In this document: positions 6,620 through 14,163 of the stretch, piece after piece
How the letters are laid out: each line of letters opens with the position of its first letter
How positions within the stretch are numbered: position 1 is the first letter of the stretch
NCBI GenBank assembly: GCA_965214125.1
Contig: CBDCBA010000019.1
Location: forward strand, 1-36,454
Source: CBDCBA01 sp965214125
Lineage (GTDB): Bacteria > Planctomycetota > Phycisphaerae > Tepidisphaerales > Tepidisphaeraceae
Length of the DNA: 36,454 bases
Reading direction: 5' to 3'
Made by a program: the position numbers and the translations under genes
The notes under the pieces: generated by a model
The model's input: only the letters and a program-made list of their open reading frames with translations
Database searches by the model: none
Told to the model about the DNA's origin: nothing

Positions 6620-7360
6620 TCAAATCCCGCTGCCGCCGATGTGGAGGCCACACTCGGTTTTGCCGGTGCCGGCCCAGCGGCCGTCGCGGCTGTAGTCGGC
6701 GGGGCTCGCGCCAGGCACCGGCCGTGTGCAGTGGGTGCAGCCGATGGTCGGGTACGCGCGCTCGTGCAGCGGGTTGAACGGCACCTTGTGCTCGCGCACG
6801 TATTGCCAGATGTCGGCGCGCGTCCAGGTCAGCAACGGGCAGACCTTGATGACGCCGTGCTGCGCATCGCGGCCGACGGTGGGCAGGCTTCGCCGCTCGG
6901 GCGACTGCCCGCGGCGCAGGGCGGCGAGCCAGACGTCGACGTCCGCCATCGCCCGGCGCATCGGCAGGACCTTGCGGACGCGGCAGCAGGCGTCGGGATC
7001 GCGCGCCCACAGTTGCGGGCCAAGCACCTCCGCCTGCTCGCCGGGCGTCAGGCGGGCGTCGTGGCGAACGAAGATCAGGCGCGGGTAGCGTCGTTCGAGT
7101 TGGCGGCGGAGGTCGTGTGTTTCGGCGAAGAGGAAGTCGGTGTCGATCCAGTGGACCGGCAGAGCCAGGCCGGCCTTGTCGATCAGGTCGAGCAGGACGC
7201 ACCCCTCCATGCCGAAGCCGGTCGTCGCGGCGATGCGTTCGCCGGCGTAGGCGGAGGCGACCCATGCGAGCACGTCCGCAGCAGGCGCCGCGTCGCCCGG
7301 CCGAGCGGGGCCGGTCCAGGCGTCGGCGTTGGTGGCGACGGTGAGTGCAACGGCGGGCAT
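6620..7360 (-). CDS. cysH: APS/PAPS reductase (assimilatory)
   Basis: This cytoplasmic enzyme reduces activated sulfate (APS or PAPS) to sulfite. The 246-residue protein has the nucleotide-binding region ATTGFGMEGCVLLDL near residues 45-59, the cysteine pairs C125-C126 and C208-x2-C211 that bind a [4Fe-4S] cluster, and the C-terminal catalytic C237 in ECGLH. The cluster cysteines point to the APS-using type. Start ATG 7360 was chosen over an in-frame upstream start at 7408, because it has AAGG upstream and leaves room for the divergent control region. It is transcribed away from the siroheme reductase, the next enzyme of the pathway. No sulfate adenylyltransferase is in the window. Confidence 0.92.
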   Translation of the reverse strand: MPAVALTVATNADAWTGPARPGDAAPAADVLAWVASAYAGERIAATTGFGMEGCVLLDLIDKAGLALPVHWIDTDFLFAETHDLRRQLERRYPRLIFVRHDARLTPGEQAEVLGPQLWARDPDACCRVRKVLPMRRAMADVDVWLAALRRGQSPERRSLPTVGRDAQHGVIKVCPLLTWTRADIWQYVREHKVPFNPLHERAYPTIGCTHCTRPVPGASPADYSRDGRWAGTGKTECGLHIGGSGI

Positions 7361-7424
7361 GAGTGAGCCTTCCACGCAGACGATTCGCCGCCTGGCGCAC
7401 ATTGTCAACGGCGATCTTGATTAT

Positions 7425-7443
7425 CCCCTACGGGCGAATAGGG
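7425..7443. promoter_or_regulatory. Candidate operator between cysH and sulfite reductase
   Basis: The inverted repeat CCCTA-N8-TAGGG lies in the 92-base divergent gap. It overlaps a weak + strand promoter (TTGATT at 7417, 16 bases, TAGGGT), and a TTGACA on the - strand at 7408-7403 faces cysH. It may be the site of a sulfur-responsive regulator. The evidence is the symmetry and position only. Confidence 0.3.
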
Positions 7444-7452
7444 TTTGTTGAC

Positions 7453-9366
7453 ATGAGCCGCCTCGCCCCGCCCCAGCCGCTGTTGCACACGCCCGCCGAC
7501 GCGTTCAACGGCAACGAGAAGACCAAGCTCACGCACGGCATCTCCGGCGACCTGCAGCGCGATTTCCGCGACCTCTCCGACGACGGCATCGCCGGCGAAA
7601 CCGAGGCGCTCGCCAAGAGTCACGGCATTTACCTCGAGTACAACCGGGCGAAGACGGGTAAGGAGAAGGACTGGATGTACATGATCCGCATCAGCGTCCC
7701 CGGCGGCGGGGCGTTCGGGCGCGAGCAGTGGCGTGTGATCGACGAGATCAGCCGGCGGTACACGACCAGCCCCGCCGAGGGGGGCGGCGGGCGGTCGAGC
7801 ATCCGCCTGACGACGCGGCAGAACGTGCAGTTTCACTGGGTGAAGAAGGCCGACCTCGTCGCGGTTGTCGCCGAGATTGCCAAAACCGGCTTCTTCGCCC
7901 TCAACGGCTGCGGCGACAACGTGCGAAACGTCATGGGCTGCCCGCTCAGCAAGTTCAGCGACATCGTGGACGTCCATGCGCTCGCCCAGCGATACGGCAC
8001 GTATTTTCAGCTCCCCGAGACGCCGCACATCCAGATTTTCGGGATCGACACCGCCTACGACCGCAACGCCGCCGAGGCGGCCGTCGGGAGCCGGGGGCGC
8101 TTCGACTACGCGCCGAACCTGCTCAACCGCAAGTTCAAGATCGCCTTCGGGGCCGCGCATCGCAACGCACGAACGGGCGAAGTCCAGAACGACAATTGCG
8201 TGGAGCTGCGCACAAACGACCTTGGTATCGCGCCGGTGATCGAGGACGGCAAGCTGGCGGCCTTCCAGTTGTACGTCGGCGGCGGGCAGGGGGAGAAGAA
8301 CGGGAAGTCGAGCTTTTCCACGCTCGGCCTGCCCCTGGGCGTCTTTGCGCCGGGCGAGTTGCACAAGGGCTTGGACGCGGTCGTGAAGGTTCACCAGGAG
8401 TGGGGCGATCGCAAGAACCGCCACTGGGCGCGGCTGAAGTACGTGGTTCACAGCCAGGGCATCGAGTGGTATCGCGACCAGGTGCGCCAGGCGGGGGCGA
8501 GCTTCGAGGAGCCGATCGACGGCTTCGACGTCGGCCGACGGCACCTGCACCACGGCTGGCAGGAGCAGCCGAGCAACGGCAAGGCCGCGTACGGCTTATG
8601 GGTCGAGAACGGCCGGCTCATCGACCGCGACCCAAGCCAGGGGGCCGCCAGTGACGGCATGGGCAGCACGGTCGGCAACGGCGAGCAACTGCAAAGCCTC
8701 GTCCGCCACCTTGTCGAAACCTTCGACACCGAGGTGATGATCACGCCCAACCAGGACCTGCTCTTCACGAACCTCGACCCGGCGGCCAAGGAGGACTTCG
8801 AGGCCGACCTTGCCGACTACGGCTATGGGCGGCGCAAGCACGGGCGGGTCAGCACGTTGCGCACGCTCAGCGGCGCGTGCGTCGGCCTGCCGACGTGCCG
8901 GCTGAGCTACACCGACTCCGAGCAGTTCGAGCCGGAACTGATGGACCAGCTCGAACAGATGGGCTACGGCGATTTGCACGAGAGCATCGGCATCACCGGC
9001 TGCGAGCGGCAGTGTTTTCGGCCGGGGACCAAGTCGGTCGGTTGGGTCGGCCAGGGGCCGAGCATGTACATGCTCAAGATCGGCGGCGACGAGGCGGGCC
9101 GGCACCAGGGGACGGCGATCGTCGAGGATGAGAAGCTGTATCTGCGTCAGGTGAAGCGCGACGACGTGGCGGTCGTGACGGCGGCCCTCTTCGAGTTCTG
9201 GCGTGCTAATCGCGCGGGCGAAGAAGACCTCGGCGCCTTTCACCGCCGCATCGGCCAAGGCGCGGTGCTGGCGCATCTGCGCGAGAACCCGAACACGGCC
9301 CACGTCACCGAAAAGGCGGCGCCGGCGAGTTATGAGCCGGCGCAGAATCGGTACGGGTCGCCGTAG
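7453..9366 (+). CDS. Siroheme sulfite (or nitrite) reductase
   Basis: The 637-residue protein belongs to the ferredoxin-type nitrite/sulfite reductase family, which performs six-electron reduction at siroheme coupled to a [4Fe-4S] cluster. Visible elements are RLTTRQNVQFHW in the first half-domain and NVRNVMGCPLS, the siroheme-contacting region. The cluster cysteines are C476-x5-C482 (ACVGLPTC) and C517-x3-C521 (GCERQC). The last motif normally has a 'CPNxC' form, so the ER pair is atypical. Its place beside cysH and near cysE makes sulfite the likely substrate, but nitrite cannot be excluded from sequence. ATG 7453 is preferred over an upstream in-frame start because the upstream stretch covers the promoter region. 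Confidence 0.88.
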   Translation: MSRLAPPQPLLHTPADAFNGNEKTKLTHGISGDLQRDFRDLSDDGIAGETEALAKSHGIYLEYNRAKTGKEKDWMYMIRISVPGGGAFGREQWRVIDEISRRYTTSPAEGGGGRSSIRLTTRQNVQFHWVKKADLVAVVAEIAKTGFFALNGCGDNVRNVMGCPLSKFSDIVDVHALAQRYGTYFQLPETPHIQIFGIDTAYDRNAAEAAVGSRGRFDYAPNLLNRKFKIAFGAAHRNARTGEVQNDNCVELRTNDLGIAPVIEDGKLAAFQLYVGGGQGEKNGKSSFSTLGLPLGVFAPGELHKGLDAVVKVHQEWGDRKNRHWARLKYVVHSQGIEWYRDQVRQAGASFEEPIDGFDVGRRHLHHGWQEQPSNGKAAYGLWVENGRLIDRDPSQGAASDGMGSTVGNGEQLQSLVRHLVETFDTEVMITPNQDLLFTNLDPAAKEDFEADLADYGYGRRKHGRVSTLRTLSGACVGLPTCRLSYTDSEQFEPELMDQLEQMGYGDLHESIGITGCERQCFRPGTKSVGWVGQGPSMYMLKIGGDEAGRHQGTAIVEDEKLYLRQVKRDDVAVVTAALFEFWRANRAGEEDLGAFHRRIGQGAVLAHLRENPNTAHVTEKAAPASYEPAQNRYGSP

Positions 9367-9407
9367 CGACAGATCGCGACCCGTTGGGTCGCAGCTATGG
9401 TGGCTTC

Positions 9408-10160
9408 ATGCACGTCGCGGCCCTTTACGACGATGACGGAGCGGACCCGTTCGTGACAAATCGCCTCGCACGGTCGCTTGCGGACGTCGATTACGACGTG
9501 CGGCGGGTGAAGGCGAGCGACTTTGTCGGCGGCGACGACTGGCACGAGGCGGTCGATCTGCTCGCCTTCCCCGGCGGGGCGGATCGGCCGTACGCGGAGA
9601 AGCTCAACGGCCCCGGCAACGCGTCGATCCGCCGGTTCGTCGAACGCGGCGGCGATTTCCTGGGCGTCTGCGCCGGCGCGTACTACGCCTGCCGACGGAT
9701 TGACTTCACCGGCGAGGACTTGCAGGTGAAGGCCGCCCGCGAGCTGGGCCTCTTTCCCGGCACAGCGATCGGCTCACTGCCGCGGCTGGCGAAGCTTTAC
9801 CGAACGAACGACCTCGACTGCGCCGCCGCGACGCGGGTCCGGTTCGATGGGGGTGAGGCCCATTGCCTCTACTGGGGCGGCTGCCACTTCGTCGCCGACG
9901 ACGGCGAGGCGACGGAGACAATCGCCACCTACGTCGATCAGCCCACCGGCGAGAACGTTGCCGCCGTCCGCTGCCGCTTTGGCGAGGGCGTCGTCACGCT
10001 CGTCGGCGTTCACGCGGAGGTGCCGGGCAAGGCGTTCGACGCCGAGCGACACAACTACGCCCGTGGCGACGCGACCCGCGCGGCAGGGATTTCGAGAATG
10101 CTTCGATCCAGCGACGACGCGCGTCGAAGTTTGCTTGCTTCACTACTCGAGAGGGATTAG
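9408..10160 (+). CDS. BPL_N domain protein (glutamine-amidotransferase-like)
   Basis: A 250-residue protein with a class I amidotransferase-like fold related to the N-terminal domain of eukaryotic biotin-protein ligases. It has the nucleophile elbow FLGVCAGAYYAC with C88, an early AFPGGADRPY segment, and GVHAEVPG near residues 200-207, where H202 and E204 could complete a catalytic triad. No biotin-ligase catalytic domain follows, so it stands alone as in many bacteria. The function of these proteins is not established. It lies 41 bases after the sulfite reductase and converges on accD, a subunit of the biotin-dependent acetyl-CoA carboxylase; a link is possible but unproven. ATG 9408 is chosen over a start 24 bases upstream because the mature fold begins there. 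Confidence 0.75.
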   Translation: MHVAALYDDDGADPFVTNRLARSLADVDYDVRRVKASDFVGGDDWHEAVDLLAFPGGADRPYAEKLNGPGNASIRRFVERGGDFLGVCAGAYYACRRIDFTGEDLQVKAARELGLFPGTAIGSLPRLAKLYRTNDLDCAAATRVRFDGGEAHCLYWGGCHFVADDGEATETIATYVDQPTGENVAAVRCRFGEGVVTLVGVHAEVPGKAFDAERHNYARGDATRAAGISRMLRSSDDARRSLLASLLERD

Positions 10161-10209
10161 TAAGGAACCCCGCAGCTACCTGGTTTGCTTTCGATCAAGC
10201 GTTTCACGC

Positions 10210-11037
10210 TTACTCCGCGCAGAAGTCGATGAGGCGGGCGATTTCGCTACGCAGGTCGTGACGTTTAACGACAAAGTCGACGAAGCCCTTGTCCTGGAGG
10301 AACTCGGAGCGTTGGAAGCCGGGCGGGAGCTTTTGCTTGGTCGTCTGCTCGATCACGCGCGGGCCGGCGAAGCCGATGAGGGCGTTCGGTTCGGCAAGGA
10401 TGAAGTCGCCGAGCATGGCGAAGCTGGCGGTCACGCCGCCGGTGGTCGGGTCGGTCAGCAGGCTGATGAAGAGCCCGCCGGCATCGTCGTGGCGGGCGAG
10501 GGCGGCGCTGGTCTTGGCCATCTGCATGAGCGACAGCGTCGACTCCTGCATCCGCGCCCCGCCGCTGCAACTGGCGACGAGCAGGGCCTTCTTCTCGCTC
10601 GTCGCCCGCTCGATGGCGCGGGCGAGCTTTTCGCCGACCACGCTGCCCATCGAGCCCATCATGAACGTCGGGTCCATCACGCCCAGCACGATTGGTCGGC
10701 CCTTGATGAAGGCCGTACCGCTCACGAGAGCGTCGGGATTGCCACTCTTCATGCGCTCGGCCGCGAGGCGGTCGGCGTAGGTTTTGCGGTCGGCGAAGTT
10801 CAGCGGATCATCGCTGTAGAGGTCGGCGTCGAGCTCCTCGAACGTGCCCTCGTCGGCGAGCTGGCGCACGCGCTCGCGGGCGCTGACGCGGTTGTGATGG
10901 CCGCACTCGGGGCAGACGGACAGGTTCTGCTCGAGCTGCTTGCGATAGAGCATTGCCGCGCAACTCGGGCAGGCCAGCCAGAGGCCCTCGGGAATGCGCG
11001 TCGTCTTCGTCGGCGCGATGGCGGTGGTGTCGGCCAT
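10210..11037 (-). CDS. accD: Acetyl-CoA carboxylase carboxyltransferase subunit beta
   Basis: The 275-residue protein starts with a zinc ribbon (C23-x2-C26 and C42-x2-C45, in CPSC and CPEC) followed by the crotonase-like carboxyltransferase core with SCSGGARMQES and LTDPTTGGVTASFAMLGD. Together with AccA it transfers carboxyl from carboxybiotin to acetyl-CoA, giving malonyl-CoA for fatty acid synthesis in the cytoplasm. Length and motifs are normal. The other carboxylase subunits are not in the window. It lies downstream of rpe on the same strand, with a family A repeat between them. Confidence 0.96.
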   Translation of the reverse strand: MADTTAIAPTKTTRIPEGLWLACPSCAAMLYRKQLEQNLSVCPECGHHNRVSARERVRQLADEGTFEELDADLYSDDPLNFADRKTYADRLAAERMKSGNPDALVSGTAFIKGRPIVLGVMDPTFMMGSMGSVVGEKLARAIERATSEKKALLVASCSGGARMQESTLSLMQMAKTSAALARHDDAGGLFISLLTDPTTGGVTASFAMLGDFILAEPNALIGFAGPRVIEQTTKQKLPPGFQRSEFLQDKGFVDFVVKRHDLRSEIARLIDFCAE

Positions 11038-11063
11038 GAACGGGGAGTCTAGGGCAGGGGAGT

Positions 11064-11146
11064 CACCACGGAGGCACGGAGAACACGGAGGTCAGAGGGT
11101 TGAGCACGACCTTCTTTCGCTTTGTGTCCTCTGTGTCTCCGTGGTG
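11064..11146. repeat. Inverted repeat, family A, second copy
   Basis: Arms 11064-11090 (CACCACGGAGGCACGGAG onward) and 11120-11146 (ending CTCCGTGGTG) are inverted, imperfect copies around a 29-base loop. The element fills most of the gap between rpe and accD and ends three bases before the rpe stop codon. It is the same family as 1106-1187. Confidence 0.9.
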
Positions 11147-11149
11147 AGT

Positions 11150-11830
11150 TCATCCGATCGAACGCCGAAGGGCTTGGACCGCGGCGGGTCGATCACTTTC
11201 GCCGAAGATGGCGCTGGCGGCGACGAACCAGTCGCAGCCGGCGTCGCGGCACTGGCGAGCGGTGTCGGGGCCGATGCCGCCGTCCATTTCAAGCCGCTGG
11301 TCGGGCCGGAGGCGCTTCTTGATCGCCTCGGTTTTCGCCAGCACCGAGGGCATGAAGTCCTGGCCGCTATAGCCGGGGATGACGCTCATCACGAGCACGA
11401 GGCGAATGTCGTCGAGGATTGGGAAGACCGCCTCGGCCGGCGTCGCCGGGTTGATCGCCACGCCGACCGGCACGCCCGTTCCCGCCAGACGCTCCTGGAT
11501 CGAGCCGAGCGTTCGCCGCACGTTGTCGGCGAGCTCGGCGTGGAACGTCAGCAGGTTCGCCCCCGCCTTCACCAGCGGCTCGGCCAGTTCCTCCGGGTTC
11601 GTGACCATCAGGTGGCAGTCGAGGAAGGCTTCGGGCGCCGCCTTCCGCGCCGCCTGAACGACCACGGGTCCGAACGACAACTGCGTGACAAAGTGCCCGT
11701 CCATCACGTCGACATGCAACGCATCCGCCGACCCAACGGCCTCAATTTCCTTCCCCAACGCCGCCAAATCCGCCGACAGGATCGACGGGAGGATGAGCGG
11801 GCGGTCGGCATTGAGCGGGTTCGTGAGCAT
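11150..11830 (-). CDS. rpe: Ribulose-phosphate 3-epimerase
   Basis: A 226-residue TIM-barrel enzyme that interconverts ribulose 5-phosphate and xylulose 5-phosphate in the pentose phosphate pathway. Motifs seen are PSILSADLAAL at the first strand, HVDVMDGHFV (metal ligand H39, catalytic D41), DCHLMV with H73, MSVIPGYSGQDF and the second catalytic Asp in LEMDGGIGPDT. Length is normal. ATG 11830 gives the expected N-terminus. The family A repeat directly follows its stop codon. Confidence 0.96.
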   Translation of the reverse strand: MLTNPLNADRPLILPSILSADLAALGKEIEAVGSADALHVDVMDGHFVTQLSFGPVVVQAARKAAPEAFLDCHLMVTNPEELAEPLVKAGANLLTFHAELADNVRRTLGSIQERLAGTGVPVGVAINPATPAEAVFPILDDIRLVLVMSVIPGYSGQDFMPSVLAKTEAIKKRLRPDQRLEMDGGIGPDTARQCRDAGCDWFVAASAIFGESDRPAAVQALRRSIG

Positions 11831-11872
11831 GGTGAGGGTGGCAACCGAGACGAACTGTTATAGGGAAAGCGA

Positions 11873-11896
11873 GCGCGGAGCGAGCTCCGTGGCTAC
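11873..11896. repeat. Single-arm remnant of family C repeat
   Basis: GCGCGGAGCGAGCTCCGTGG plus CTAC matches 22 of 24 bases of the right arm at 5076-5099, but no inverted partner is present nearby. It lies in the gap between the mscL stop and the rpe start. Confidence 0.7.
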
Positions 11897-11920
11897 AGGG
11901 AGATCAGTGTGCAAGCCGCG

Positions 11921-12493
11921 CTACGTGGCGTCACCGTCGGCGGGTGCTTTGTCGCGTGTCCCGTCGCCACGCAGGAGGTCGCGGATGTCGGTCAGCAGGC
12001 GTTCCTGCGTGCTGAGCTCCGGCACCTGCTCCTTGCCCGGCGTCTTGGCGGCCTCCTCCTTCTCGCGAAGCACGCGGTTCATCACGCGGATCACAAGGAA
12101 GACGGCCAGCGCCTGGATGATGAACCGGATGCAGGAGTTGATGAACAGGCCGTACTTGATCAGCACGCCCTCCTTCGCCACCTTCAGCGCCGCCTCGCGG
12201 CTCTTGAGGTCGCCGACCTGCGTGCCGTCCTTGATCGCGGCAATTTCCGCCTCGATCGCGGCGACCTTCTCGGGCGACGACTTCGAGAGGTTGATCGCCA
12301 ACTCACTGAAGTCGACGCCGCCGATCAGGTAGCCGAGCGGGGGCATCAGGATGTTCTCCACCAGGCTTGTGACCACCGCTCCAAACGCCGCGCCGATGAT
12401 CACGCCGACGGCCAGGTCGACGACGTTCCCCTTCACGGCGAACTCGCGGAACTCGCTGAAGAACGAGCGGATCGGCTTGGGGATGAACTGCAT
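11921..12493 (-). CDS. mscL: Large-conductance mechanosensitive channel
   Basis: The protein forms a homopentameric inner-membrane pore that opens under osmotic downshock. It begins with the amphipathic FFSEFREFAVKGNVVDLAVG segment leading into TM1 (about 23-50), a hallmark of MscL. TM2 (LFINSCIRFIIQALAVFLVI) follows a charged extracytoplasmic loop. At 190 residues it is longer than the 136-residue E. coli protein. The extra length is in the loop between helices (SPEKVAAIEAEIAAIKDG, about 25-30 residues) and in the C-terminal tail. Start ATG 12493. Confidence 0.95.
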   Translation of the reverse strand: MQFIPKPIRSFFSEFREFAVKGNVVDLAVGVIIGAAFGAVVTSLVENILMPPLGYLIGGVDFSELAINLSKSSPEKVAAIEAEIAAIKDGTQVGDLKSREAALKVAKEGVLIKYGLFINSCIRFIIQALAVFLVIRVMNRVLREKEEAAKTPGKEQVPELSTQERLLTDIRDLLRGDGTRDKAPADGDAT

Positions 12494-12565
12494 GCGCCGC
12501 CCGTTCTACGCGAACGCCAACAGGGTCGCACCCGTTGGCGTCGCGGTTGACAGGAGGGGTGGCCG

Positions 12566-13534
12566 CTAGTTTCCACCGGCGTTGCCGAGGGGCTCGCCGA
12601 GGTTCATCAGCGGCAGGGGCATGGGGCTGTCGCTGTTCATAAAGTAAAGCTTGGCGGCCTCGTCCTTGCTCATGGCCTGAAGGGCCTTGAGCGCTTCGAG
12701 CTGGATGTACGCCGGGTTTTGAGCAATGGCTTCATTGATGGCGTTGATCTCGTACGCCTGGGCGTCGGCGAGGACCTTCTTCATCTCCGCCGTCTGCTCA
12801 GCCGCCTCGCGCTCGGCCTTGGCCTCCTCGACGCGACGCTGGGCCTCAATCTTTGCCTGTTCGAGTTCCGAACGCGTTTGCTCGATTTTCTGATCCGCCT
12901 GCTTCTTCTGCTCGACGAATGTCAGGATCGTCGGAGGCAGGGTGAACTCACGCAACAGAACCGCGTTCACAATCACGCCTTTGGGCGCGAGGTACTCGCC
13001 GAGTTTCTCGTAGAGTTCGTCCTGCAAGCGAGCCTGCGTCGTCTCGTTGAAAAAGTCTTCGGCCTTGATGACGCTCTTGCCCTGCTCGCGCATGAGGCTG
13101 CGCAGCTTCGGGATCAAGAGCACGTCGACGACCTTCTCAAACTCGCCCGTCTCGCTGAGGATGCGCGACGCTTCGCCGCCGTCGATGCGCCACTGGACGC
13201 TGACGTCGATGCGGGTGGTGAGCTGGTCCTGGCTCGGCACGCCGACCTGCTCCTCCATGTGGGTCATCTCGCGGGTGTCGTACTCGACCCAGCCGAGCAG
13301 GGGGTTGACGGGAAAGTGCATGCCCGGCTGGTACTCGACGTCGCGCGGCTCGCCGAAGAGGGTGGCGACGCCGACGTGGCCGGCGGGGATGCTCTTGAAG
13401 AAGAACGTGCCCGCGAAGGCCAGCAGCACCAGCACGACGCCGGCCGCGATGGCGAGGCGTCCGCCGGGGCTGAGATTGTTCGCGCCGAGGTTTGACCGGC
13501 CAGACCCGCCGGGACGGGAGGAATATTGAGCCAT
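12566..13534 (-). CDS. SPFH/prohibitin-family membrane protein
   Basis: The 322-residue protein has a Gly/Ser-rich N-terminus, one membrane helix (about 28-48), an SPFH domain (GHVGVATLFGEPRDVEYQPG onward) and a long Glu/Lys/Ala-rich coiled coil around residues 210-270. This is the layout of prohibitin/HflC/stomatin proteins, which form ring scaffolds on the membrane and often control FtsH-type proteases. I cannot assign it to HflK or HflC, and no partner lies beside it. ATG 13534 is preceded by ACGGAGCAACCC, a good ribosome site. It probably has its own promoter in the 13535-14163 gap. Confidence 0.88.
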   Translation of the reverse strand: MAQYSSRPGGSGRSNLGANNLSPGGRLAIAAGVVLVLLAFAGTFFFKSIPAGHVGVATLFGEPRDVEYQPGMHFPVNPLLGWVEYDTREMTHMEEQVGVPSQDQLTTRIDVSVQWRIDGGEASRILSETGEFEKVVDVLLIPKLRSLMREQGKSVIKAEDFFNETTQARLQDELYEKLGEYLAPKGVIVNAVLLREFTLPPTILTFVEQKKQADQKIEQTRSELEQAKIEAQRRVEEAKAEREAAEQTAEMKKVLADAQAYEINAINEAIAQNPAYIQLEALKALQAMSKDEAAKLYFMNSDSPMPLPLMNLGEPLGNAGGN

Positions 13535-14163
13535 GGGTTGCTCCGTTAGGCCGACGATCCCCGCGTGTGCGGGAACGGCGTCGGTCGTTCAGTGGACAGA
13601 GTCATCACCCGCGGGGCGGGCGAAAGTTGCCCCAAAGCCTATGGCGACTGCTAGCAGAGCGAGGCGAAGGTGGCCAGTGCGAGCAGGCCGATGCGTCCCT
13701 TGGGCCCCTGCTTGAACTGCTCCCATGTGGCTGCGGCGAGGCCGGACCAGGCGAGCGTGCGTTGCGAGGCGGCGAGGGCGGCGGTCATATGGGTGGACGA
13801 ACAACCCGCGTGCCAACGGCCATTCCGCCGCAATGTGCGAAGCCAGAACGTCGTGCCGCGTCCGGCAGGGCGCTGCCTGCGCCGGATGATGCCGCCTAGC
13901 AACGTCGATGGGTTCGGACGGCAGCGCGTGCAATGGATGTGCGGCGAAATTGCAGGTTCCTGCCGAACAGCACGATTCCGTTGTCCAAACGTGCGGCGGG
14001 TGTTCGGTCCTGCCTAACGTATGATCGTGCGGCCATGCGTTGCGGCGACCTCGCCTAAACGGGATGTCCGGGCCTTGGTATCTGGGTTGCTAGATATTTG
14101 CGTTACCTGGCATTGGAGCGGCAGCCGACGTCGGGAAGAGCGGGCTTTTGTGTGCGAGAACCA
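13535..14163. other. Gap between divergent genes with little coding evidence
   Basis: This 629-base stretch separates the SPFH gene from the AraC-type regulator. It contains one possible small frame (13651-13788), the perfect palindrome GCAGGTTCCTGC (13952-13963), and a nested hairpin from CCGAACA (13963-13969) to TGTTCGG (14001-14007) with an inner GCACG/CGTGC. No convincing promoter can be placed, though it should hold those of both flanking genes. Confidence 0.5.
13651..13788 (-). CDS. Possible small hydrophobic protein (45 residues)
   Basis: The frame starts MTAALAASQRTLAWSGLAAA and ends in a hydrophobic GLLALATFASLC. No family is recognised and no ribosome site is clear. Another frame continues the hydrophobic stretch (LAVAIGFGATF) beyond the stop, so it may be a frameshifted relic or chance coding in GC-rich DNA. 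Confidence 0.2.
   Translation of the reverse strand: MTAALAASQRTLAWSGLAAATWEQFKQGPKGRIGLLALATFASLC

Noticed and set aside
13555..13577. Sequence CGATCCCCGCGTGTGCGGGAAC resembling a type I-E CRISPR repeat
   Set aside because: Only one copy exists, with no spacers or cas genes nearby. It is a short GC hairpin in the leader of the SPFH gene.
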